Below are positions 56,310-64,000 of a stretch of 64,000 nt of DNA, in pieces. The stretch comes from Bombyx mori. Its lineage: Eukaryota > Arthropoda > Insecta > Lepidoptera > Bombycidae. The notes under the pieces were generated by a model, which was not told where the DNA came from, did no database searches, and worked only from the letters and a program-made list of their open reading frames with translations. Positions within the stretch are counted from its first letter, which is position 1; each line of letters opens with the position of its first letter. Position numbers and translations under genes: made by a program. The stretch is from contig NC_085127.1 in assembly GCF_030269925.1 (NCBI RefSeq), positions 5,463,501-5,527,500 of the forward strand. Direction: 5' to 3'.

Positions 56310-56765
56310 AACCGCTTTTAAATAAAAAAAAGATGTGTGGTGTCGTGGTACACCGGATAAGAATGAAGTTCCTTATTATAAAAATATTAATTTAAAGTTC
56401 TATTCGAGGTATAAAGAAAATAAAACTGGAGGTTTCGCAACAACCCACGGTCATTCGGTAACGTGTGGACTTATTGTGGTACACTTCATTCACGGTTGTT
56501 TGCATAAGATTTAGTGTATTGCGCAAACGAACGCTCTGAAATCGTGGTCAATGAATGATTAAAAAATAAGTTATTTTTGTACGCTATTACAAAGTTAAGT
56601 CGTACACTGTGTTCATTACTAATTTGTACGTTATTACAAACTTAAGTCGTACACTGTGTTCATTACTAATAAAAATCTTACGTTACGGACGTTTTTTCCC
56701 GGTTAGAGTACCCCTCCGCATCGTCCTATAAGGAACTTCGTTCCAATAACGAATGTTGATAGATT
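56310..56765 (+). repeat. MITE-like dispersed repeat, copy 2
   Basis: Inverted partner of 10205-10590. Shares GATGTGTGGTGTCGTGG, AACAACCCACGGTCATTCGG and GACGTTTTTTCCCGGTTAG, and ends AAGGAACTTCGTTCCA. Contains a 47-bp tandem duplication (56577-56623, 56624-56670) that copy 1 lacks. Confidence 0.65.
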
Positions 56766-57320
56766 ACATACGAAAGGACTTTTACGACTACCGATAAAGT
56801 GATTAATTTAATTCATGTTTTCAATCTCAGTTAAATTTTTCTTTGATAGTTGAATTGGCCTTAACCTAAAGAGTCGGAGTAGGCTTATGAAGTGCTCCAA
56901 CAATGCCGTCAAAATTCCGTAGACAGGTACCAAATTCTCTAGGGGATCACGCATCTAGCACTTGTTCACAATCTAATTCAACGAGTAAGGAATAACGTCG
57001 CATAATAATAAAAATAACCCGCAAAATTAATGAGTTTCGTAATTATTGGCGATAATTATTCTATCACTCTCAAAGAAATCGGGCTTTCTAGTTTGACGAA
57101 ATTGTACTGTGGTAACAATTTAGAACTTGCAATGAAATAATGCAATTTCTTAATAAACATTGAACGCATATAAATATTCAAGGGCTAATTAAGCTATAGT
57201 TTTTCTTATATAGTGAATGTCGAAACACACAAACATACAATAACATATACAGCCAAGCACTGAATAGTGTGGTAGTCGATTTTGCTATTCACTTCACCGA
57301 AATTACGAACTTTTATGTAT
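56766..57320. other. intergenic, nothing recognised
   Basis: AT-rich; no gene, RNA or repeat identified. Confidence 0.4.
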
Positions 57321-57321
57321 G

Positions 57322-57860
57322 TACTAGCTGACTAACCAGATCCGCACTACCCTTGACACCACAGTTCACGATGCTCTACACTCGGCGGCAGATAGAGGCA
57401 AATGGCGTGGAATGGTCCGTAATAAACTCTTGTTGCGAGGAGGTGGTCACGACCCCCAGTATTGAGGAAACCGAAGCAAGAAGAAGAAAGAAGAAGCTGA
57501 CCCGGCAAACGTTGTTTTGCCATATATAAAATTTCTAGGGAATTTCAAGTGTAGAAAAAAAAACTAACTTATTGTAAGTATGTAAGGATGTGGAAAATGA
57601 GTGAAAGAGGCTGTGAAAGATGAGGAAATACAAAAATAACAAAAACTCATTCAACCACATAATGGCTAATTATAACAAAAAAAAAGTCCAAAAAATAAAT
57701 GTTAGGGGTGGACAACCCTTATCACTTAAGGGTAAGAAAAATAGATAGTAGCCGATTCTCGGACCTACTGAACATTATATATTTCATAAAAATCGGTCAA
57801 TCTATTTTAGAGGAGTATGGTAACTAATATTGTGACATGAGAATTTTATATATCCTTTAA
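57322..57860 (-). mobile_element. Helitron-like repeat split by an RTE tail
   Basis: Once the insert is removed, the left end reads ACTAGCTGAC and continues CCGGCAAACGTTGTTTTGCC; then TTAGGGGTGGACAACCCTTA, AATCGGTCAATCTATTTTAG and GTGACATGAGAATTTTATAT. This is a repeat order widespread in Lepidoptera; the class is inferred from the CTAG terminus. Confidence 0.6.
57333..57494 (+). mobile_element. RTE-like LINE 3' end nested in the Helitron-like repeat
   Basis: A 7-bp duplication AGCTGAC at 57326-57332 and 57495-57501. The frame reads DALHSAADRGKWRGMVRNKL then GGGHDPQY and a stop, a characteristic RTE-like ending, with a GAAGAAGAAAGAAGAA tail. Confidence 0.88.
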
Positions 57861-58264
57861 CTTCAACTAACAAACAACGAAGACAATAGACTAAACAAAA
57901 CAATAAAAAATGAAGCCATGATAGTGTGCGAAAACAAAAATACAGTTCACAGAACAAAAGTTCGTTACAATTTTGGCAGAGGGATCTCTCGCGCTCACAC
58001 GCCAAACTTTCGAACACCACCAACTGATATTTTAAAGTTGAAAAGCTGTATCTAGTATTATCTTTATAAAAGAAAATATACAAGACGCACTTCAAGGAGC
58101 TTTAAATAGCAAACATGTATGTGCAAAATATAAATAGTAAAAACAAGCAAAATTAAAATTAGCCTTTATCGATGTCTTCTATGATTTTAAGTTCGGTAGT
58201 TTTCGTATTAAAAGAGGAACAGAACAAACCAATGTACTATATTAATAAAACCGGATATTGAAAG
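57861..58264. other. intergenic, nothing recognised
   Basis: AT-rich; no gene or repeat identified. Confidence 0.4.
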
Positions 58265-58267
58265 CAG

Positions 58268-58492
58268 GGCTCAACGAGCAAATTAACCCACAGACACAGA
58301 CAACTGAGTTTCTCGCCGAATCTTCTCATGGGGCGCGTTTCCGATCCGGTGGTAGATTCTGCGAAGCACGGCTCTTGCTAGGGTTCGTGTTAGCAACGGC
58401 ATCAGATTTGATCACCGTGAGCTCACCTACTAGTTAAGGTTACGCTGAAATAGCCTCTCAAAGCTATCAGCTTAGGTAGGGAAAAAAAGCAC
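58268..58492 (+). mobile_element. Jockey-clade 3' UTR fragment (second subfamily)
   Basis: Same subfamily as 9268-9754, from the ORF2 stop region: GGGCTCAACGAGCAAATTAA, TGGTAGATTCTGCGAAGCAC, GGCTCTTGCTAGGGTTCGTG, ending TTAGGTAGGGAAAAAAAG. Possible short duplication AAAGCA at both sides. One arm of the conserved hairpin is mutated (CCGAATC). Confidence 0.8.
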
Positions 58493-59067
58493 AATACAAT
58501 ACCAGATATACCCAGAGCTCGAGTATAAAACATCTCCATGAATATTAACTCCGATCCATGAATCTAACCCCGACAGTGAAGGTTATCACATCAGGCTACC
58601 ATACGATCACGTAGTTACAGCCATGCCATCATGCCACAGGCTAAGGTTACTCTGTTGTGCACGCTCTTTAGAAAAAACCTTCTTCATTAACGAAGTTAAT
58701 TTAATAATGAGGAAACAAATGATAATGAAACAAAATCCTAATTTAGATTATTCAGTGGCTTAATTCTAAAGTTACATGCCCGTGATATACGAACAAAACT
58801 ACAATTTTAAGGAATCTGTTAAATTAAGTTTACTGGTGGTAGGACCTCTTGTGAGTTTACGGGTGGTAGGACCTCTTGTGAATCCGCGCAGGTAGGTACC
58901 ACTACCCTGCCTATTTCTGCCGTGAAGCAGTAATGTGTTTCGGTTCGAAGGGTGGGGCAGCCGTTGTAACTATACTTGAGACCTTAGAACTAATATCTCA
59001 AGGTGGTTGGCGTATTTACGGTGTAGATGTCTATGGGCTCCAGTAATCACCTAACACCACCTATCTA

Positions 59068-60192
59068 CCCCCAGCCCGTGCCACTCCGTCGCCGCGTCCG
59101 GTGGCACAAAATAAAACCCAGACCCCTCCCCCGGTTATCCTTCAGGAGAAGGCAGCTTGGGATCGAGTTTGCCTGGCCCTTAAGGCCAAAAATATAAATT
59201 TCACGAATGCCCGTAACCTCGCGAACGGCATTCAAATTAAGGTTCAAACACCCGACGACCATAGGGCCCTCTCTTCTTACCTCCGTAAGGAGCGTATAAG
59301 TTTCCATACGTATACGCTCCAGGAGGAGCGCGAACTCCGCGTTGTAATACGCGGAATCCCTAAAGAGTTAGATGTAGAGCTCGTAAAAGCCGACCTGTTA
59401 GAACAAGGCCTACCAGTGAATTCTGTGCACCGTATGCACACCGGTCGCGGTAGGGAGCCATATAATATGGTTCTAGTCGCTCTCCAGCCTACCCCCGAGG
59501 GTAAGAAAATCTTTAACACACAGACCGTCTGTAGGCTCTCTGGTATCGCTGTCGAAGCCCCCCATAAAAAAGGCACTCCTAGCCAGTGCCATAACTGTCA
59601 ATTGTACGGGCACTCTTCCCGTAACTGTCACGCGCGCCCCCGATGTGTTAAGTGTTTGGGCGATCACGCCACGGCCCTCTGCGCTCGCGACCAAAAAACC
59701 GCGACGGAACCGCCTAGCTGCGTCCTGTGTCGAACACAGGGTCACCCCGCGAATTACCGTGGTTGCCCCCGAGCCCCTAAAATAAATCGCCGCGTCGCCC
59801 GCCTAAACCGCCTCCGAGCTTCCGGCCCAGACATCAAAGCCTCGGCACCCTCTGCGTCGCAGGCTAAGCCAGCGTTCGTTCCGGCGGCGGTGCCCAGTGT
59901 CTCGGCCTGGGCAAAACCGCTGCCGTACACGAACACGGCTACAACTCCCTCCTCCGCGATTCGTCCCGCCCCCGCGACTCGTCCCTCTCCCGCGACTTGC
60001 CCTCCGACCGCGTCCGACAATCTCGCTTTAGCGATCGACTTCTTTCAGTCGATCAACTTTGAGCGCGTTAACGCTTTGGGCGACGCCATTCGCGCTGCCT
60101 CCACTGCACAACACTTTATCGCCGTTGTGCAGGAATACGCCGACGTATACGCGTCATTAAATACGTACGTCCTCCCCTCACTCCGCCGGTAA
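59068..60192 (+). pseudogene. Jockey-clade ORF1, N-terminus missing
   Basis: Truncation falls exactly between codons of J1 ORF1, leaving 374 codons with all three zinc knuckles (CHNCQLYGHSSRNC and following). Differences from J1 are few (RLNRLR for RQNRLR, CPPTAS for CPLTAS). An internal ATG would be needed; not expected to be made. Confidence 0.9.
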
Positions 60193-60195
60193 TCA

Positions 60196-63078
60196 ATGGC
60201 GTATATAAGTAGAATAAAGCCCCTATCCGTAACGATAGGATTTTTTAACGCTTACGGTCTCGCAAATCAACGTGATCAGGTTTCTGACTTTTTGCGTGAC
60301 CACCAAATTGATATCTTTTTAGTGCAGGAGACCCTACTTAAGCCCGCGCGCCGTGACCCTAAAATCGCGAACTATAACATGGTCAGGAACGACAGGCTCT
60401 CTGCCCGTGGTGGTGGTACCGTCATTTACTATAGAAGAGCCCTGCATTGCGTCCCGCTCGATCCTCCCGCGCTCGCTAATATCGAAGCATCAGTGTGCCG
60501 AATCTCACTGACGGGACACGCGCCGATCGTTATCGCGTCCGTTTATCTTCCACCGGATAAGATCGTTCTAAGCAGTGATATCGAGGCGCTGCTCGGTATG
60601 GGGAGCTCTGTCATTCTGGCGGGCGACCTAAATTGTAAACACATCAGGTGGAACTCACACACCACAACCCCGAATGGCAGGCGGCTTGACGCGTTAGTCG
60701 ATGATCTCGCCTTCGATATCGTCGCTCCGCTAACCCCGACTCACTACCCGCTAAATATCGCGCATCGCCCGGATATACTCGACATAGCGTTATTAAAAAA
60801 CGTAACTCTGCGCTTACACTCGATCGAAGTAGTTTCAGAGTTAGATTCAGACCACCGTCCCGTCGTTATGAAGCTCGGTCGCGCTCCCGATTCCGTTCCC
60901 GTCACGAGGACTGTGGTGGATTGGCACACGCTGGGCATCAACCTGGCTGAATCTGATCCACCATCGCTCCCGTTTAACCCGGACTCTATCCCGTCTCCTC
61001 AGGATACCGCTGAAGCCATAGACATCTTAACGTCACACATCACCTCGACATTAGATAGGTCATCGAAACAAGTTGTAGCGGAGGACTTCCTTCACCGCTT
61101 CAAATTGTCCGACGATATTAGGGAACTTCTTAGAGCTAAGAACGCCTCGATACGCGCCTACGACAGGTATCCTACCGCGGAAAATCGTATTCGAATGCGT
61201 GCCCTACAACGCGACGTAAAGTCTCGCATCGCCGAAGTCCGAGATGCCAGGTGGTCTGATTTCTTAGAAGGACTCGCGCCCTCCCAAAGGTCTTACTACT
61301 GCTTAGCTCGTACTCTCAAATCGGATACGGTAGTAACTATGCCCCCCCTCGTAGGCCCCTCAGGCCGACTCGCGGCGTTCGATGATGACGAAAAAGCAGA
61401 GCTGCTGGCCGATACATTGCAAACCCAGTGCACGCCCAGCACTCAATCCGTGGACCCTGTTCATGTAGAATTAGTAGACAGTGAGGTAGAACGCAGAGCC
61501 TCCTTGCCACCATCGGATGCGTTACCACCCGTCACCCCGATAGAAGTTAAAGACTTGATCAAAGACCTACGTCCTCGCAAGGCTCCCGGTTCCGACGGTA
61601 TATCTAACCGCGTTATTAAACTTCTACCCGTCCAACTCATCGTGATGTTGGCATCTATTTTCAATGCCGCTATGGCGAACTGTATCTTTCCCGCGGTGTG
61701 GAAAGAAGCGGACGTTATCGGCATACATAAACCCGGTAAACCAAAAAATGATCCGACGAGCTACCGCCCGATTAGCCTCCTCATGTCTCTAGGCAAACTG
61801 TATGAGCGTCTGCTCTACAAACGCCTCAGAGACTTCGTCTCATCCAAGGGCATTCTTATCGATGAACAATTCGGATTCCGTACAAATCACTCATGCGTTC
61901 AACAGGTGCACCGCCTCACGGAGCACATTCTTGTGGGGCTTAATCGACCAAAACCGTTATACACGGGAGCTCTCTTCTTCGACGTCGCAAAAGCGTTCGA
62001 CAAAGTCTGGCACAATGGTTTGATTTTCAAACTATTCAACATGGGCGTGCCGGATAGTCTCGTGCTCATCATACGGGACTTCTTGTCGAACCGCTCTTTT
62101 CGATATCGAGTCGAGGGAACCCGCTCCTCCCCACGACCTCTCACAGCTGGAGTCCCGCAAGGCTCTGTCCTCTCACCCCTCCTATTTAGCTTATTCGTCA
62201 ACGATATTCCCCGGTCGCCGCCGACCCATTTAGCTTTATTCGCCGACGACACGACTGTTTACTATTCTAGTAGAAATAAGTCCCTAATCGCGAAGAAGCT
62301 TCAGAGCGCAGCCCTAGCCCTAGGACAGTGGTTCCGAAAATGGCGCATAGACATCAACCCAGCGAAAAGTACTGCGGTGCTATTTCAGAGGGGAAGCTCC
62401 ACACGGATTTCCTCCCGGATTAGGAGGAGGAATCTCACACCCCCGATTACTCTCTTTAGACAACCCATACCCTGGGCCAGGAAGGTCAAGTACCTGGGCG
62501 TTACCCTGGATGCATCGATGACATTCCGCCCGCATATAAAATCAGTCCGTGACCGTGCCGCGTTTATTCTCGGTAGACTCTACCCCATGATCTGTAAGCG
62601 GAGTAAAATGTCCCTTCGGAACAAGGTGACACTTTACAAAACTTGCATAAGGCCCGTCATGACTTACGCGAGTGTGGTGTTCGCTCACGCGGCCCGCACA
62701 CACATAGACACCCTCCAATCCCTACAATCCCGCTTTTGCAGGTTAGCTGTCGGGGCTCCGTGGTTCGTGAGGAACGTTGACCTACACGACGACCTGGGCC
62801 TCGAATCAATTCGGAAATACATGAAGTCAGCGTCGGAACGATACTTCGATAAGGCTATGCGTCATGATAATCGCCTTATCGTTGCCGCCGCTGACTACTC
62901 CCCGAATCCTGATCATGCAGGAGCCAGTCACCGTCGACGCCCTAGACACGTCCTTACGGATCCATCAGATCCAATAACCTTTGCATTAGATGCCTTCAGC
63001 TCTAATACTAGGGGCAGGCTTAGGGACCCCGGTAACCGTACTCGTCGAACTCGACAAAGAGGTCGACGTGCAACCTAA
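60196..63078 (+). CDS. Jockey-clade ORF2: AP endonuclease and reverse transcriptase, 960 aa, intact
   Basis: Same domains and length as J1 ORF2; five residues differ by eye. It keeps the normal AGDLNCK endonuclease string and FADDTTVYY polymerase site, with a private SYYCLAR (J1 and J3 have SYYRLAR) and KNDPTSYRP. Spacing to ORF1 is the same TAA TCA ATG. Lacking the 5' promoter, it could be expressed only from outside. Confidence 0.95.
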   Translation: MAYISRIKPLSVTIGFFNAYGLANQRDQVSDFLRDHQIDIFLVQETLLKPARRDPKIANYNMVRNDRLSARGGGTVIYYRRALHCVPLDPPALANIEASVCRISLTGHAPIVIASVYLPPDKIVLSSDIEALLGMGSSVILAGDLNCKHIRWNSHTTTPNGRRLDALVDDLAFDIVAPLTPTHYPLNIAHRPDILDIALLKNVTLRLHSIEVVSELDSDHRPVVMKLGRAPDSVPVTRTVVDWHTLGINLAESDPPSLPFNPDSIPSPQDTAEAIDILTSHITSTLDRSSKQVVAEDFLHRFKLSDDIRELLRAKNASIRAYDRYPTAENRIRMRALQRDVKSRIAEVRDARWSDFLEGLAPSQRSYYCLARTLKSDTVVTMPPLVGPSGRLAAFDDDEKAELLADTLQTQCTPSTQSVDPVHVELVDSEVERRASLPPSDALPPVTPIEVKDLIKDLRPRKAPGSDGISNRVIKLLPVQLIVMLASIFNAAMANCIFPAVWKEADVIGIHKPGKPKNDPTSYRPISLLMSLGKLYERLLYKRLRDFVSSKGILIDEQFGFRTNHSCVQQVHRLTEHILVGLNRPKPLYTGALFFDVAKAFDKVWHNGLIFKLFNMGVPDSLVLIIRDFLSNRSFRYRVEGTRSSPRPLTAGVPQGSVLSPLLFSLFVNDIPRSPPTHLALFADDTTVYYSSRNKSLIAKKLQSAALALGQWFRKWRIDINPAKSTAVLFQRGSSTRISSRIRRRNLTPPITLFRQPIPWARKVKYLGVTLDASMTFRPHIKSVRDRAAFILGRLYPMICKRSKMSLRNKVTLYKTCIRPVMTYASVVFAHAARTHIDTLQSLQSRFCRLAVGAPWFVRNVDLHDDLGLESIRKYMKSASERYFDKAMRHDNRLIVAAADYSPNPDHAGASHRRRPRHVLTDPSDPITFALDAFSSNTRGRLRDPGNRTRRTRQRGRRAT

Positions 63079-63313
63079 CCCATGCATCAGCCCGCTGAGT
63101 TTCTCGCCGGATCTTCTCAGCGGGTCGCGATTCCGATCCGGTAGTAGATTCATTCGCGAAACAATTGCTCTTGAGTTGTTAGGTCTCCTTCGGAGGCGCT
63201 CGGGTAGTTGTTAGCAAATCCCACCCCTCTTGGCTGAGCCTTTGCTCGCCCACCTGTCCTGGTGAAACTGGAAAGGCCTTCGGGCCACCAGTAAACTTTC
63301 AATCATAAAAAAG

Positions 63314-63352
<39 letters not shown>

Positions 63353-63385
63353 ACCTATCTAAGCAATAAAAATAAAAAAAGAATC

Positions 63386-64000
63386 TTTTTTTCTTCGTTT
63401 TCTTCGAACCTGTATTAAAGCAAGTGCTTTTATGAATATATACAACCAGCCCTTATATACATACGTACATTGTGATCAAATAATCAAATATAACTTGTCA
63501 TCGTTCACAACCGAAAATATATTTTTTAAATCCACAGTTGAATTTCCATTCACACACTCCTTTCCAAACATTGTTCGTTTAGGTTATTGAATCACACGCT
63601 CCGCGGTGCTACATCGCAGTCTTTGACAGAGGGAAATTGCCAATCACGACGTATTCATAAAATATGTGAATCCATCACACCCCTTTGAAGTGGGGTATTC
63701 GACGACGTGTATTTTGTTTAATTTTTTAATTGAACACGTTAAGTGGAGCGTTGCGGTTAATTAACAAATCGGAGTGAATTAATTTTGATTGTTCGAAACA
63801 CTGATACGTATTGGTCCAGTCGGTAAGCGATGCGTATTGGAGCGGTTTTGACGTGGTTTTAATTATCCGCGTTCGTTAACCAGATTAATTTAAACCAACA
63901 ACAATAAATAGGTTTTTGGTTATTGAATATTAATACTTAATAACATATAACATATGTAAATGATCTCCATAGTATTTTTTTTCGGTATTCGCGAATCGTA
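63386..64000. other. intergenic, nothing recognised
   Basis: AT-rich to the end of the window without convincing gene or repeat. Confidence 0.4.

Larger units (their letters stand above)
59068..63350 (+). mobile_element. 5'-truncated Jockey-clade copy J2
   Basis: An 11-bp duplication CCACCTATCTA at 59057-59067 and 63351-63361. It equals J1 from 12364 on at a constant offset of 46704 through both frames, so there is no net indel. Ends with an A-rich tail of about 45 bases. The promoter and first part of ORF1 are absent. Confidence 0.95.
58831..63385 (+). mobile_element. Bm1 SINE split by Jockey copy J2
   Basis: The Bm1 body runs 58831-59067 and its last bases (CCACCTATCTAAGCAATAAA) lie at 63351-63370. 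It has a duplicated GGTGGTAGGACCTCTTGTGA near its start. It also lacks the stretch between AACACCA and CCACCTATCTAAGC (deletion at a CCA repeat). Confidence 0.88.

Overview
The window looks like nuclear DNA of a lepidopteran, most likely the silkworm Bombyx mori or its close relative B. mandarina. It is AT-rich intergenic DNA with spliced genes, GT-AG introns and very many transposable elements. At least a dozen copies match the silkworm SINE Bm1 (consensus ending in CTAAGCAATAAAA), and there are Jockey- and R1-clade non-LTR retrotransposons, maT-type mariners and Helitron-like repeats. All family names come from recognition by eye; no database was searched.

Host genes are few. A complete six-exon secreted neutral lipase (333 aa) runs from 2433 to 5986. 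The last exon of a tandem paralogue lies just upstream at 522-567, so this is the edge of a lipase cluster. A second candidate host gene, unrecognised and on the minus strand, has a long terminal exon at 41698-42401 and a possible upstream exon at 42511-42587.

Layout: 1-250 LINE tail; 522-5986 lipase cluster; 6.2-7.2 kb R1-clade fragment; 7.26-8.57 kb maT mariner; 9.27-9.75 kb Jockey fragment; 10.2-10.6 kb MITE-like repeat; 11.45-16.63 kb full-length Jockey-clade element with two open frames; 16.6-20.8 kb sparse repeats; 20.8-22.9 kb R1-clade fragment; 24.9 kb Bm1; 25.8-33.6 kb a nest (tRNA-derived SINE containing a full-length R1-clade element, which contains an inverted Jockey fragment, plus an inverted second SINE); 34.2 kb Helitron-like; 35.3 kb GC-rich non-LTR tail; 36.0-39.0 kb inverted Jockey copy; 41.7-42.6 kb candidate gene; 42.9-44.0 kb MITE, Helitron and Bm1; 44.9-46.2 kb second maT mariner; 46.3-54.6 kb Bm1 copies, a hAT MITE and an RTE-like tail; 54.9-58.5 kb Helitron, RTE and Jockey debris; 59.07-63.35 kb Jockey copy inserted in a Bm1, with an intact ORF2.

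The non-LTR elements supply endonuclease and reverse transcriptase and integrate by target-primed reverse transcription. Exact target-site duplications can be read for most copies, which gives a relative order of insertion. The Bm1 and tRNA-headed SINEs encode nothing and presumably borrow LINE machinery. The two mariners each carry one visible lesion at or beside the second catalytic Asp. The most recently active lineage is the Jockey family: copies at 11.5 and 59.1 kb differ at only about five of 960 ORF2 residues.
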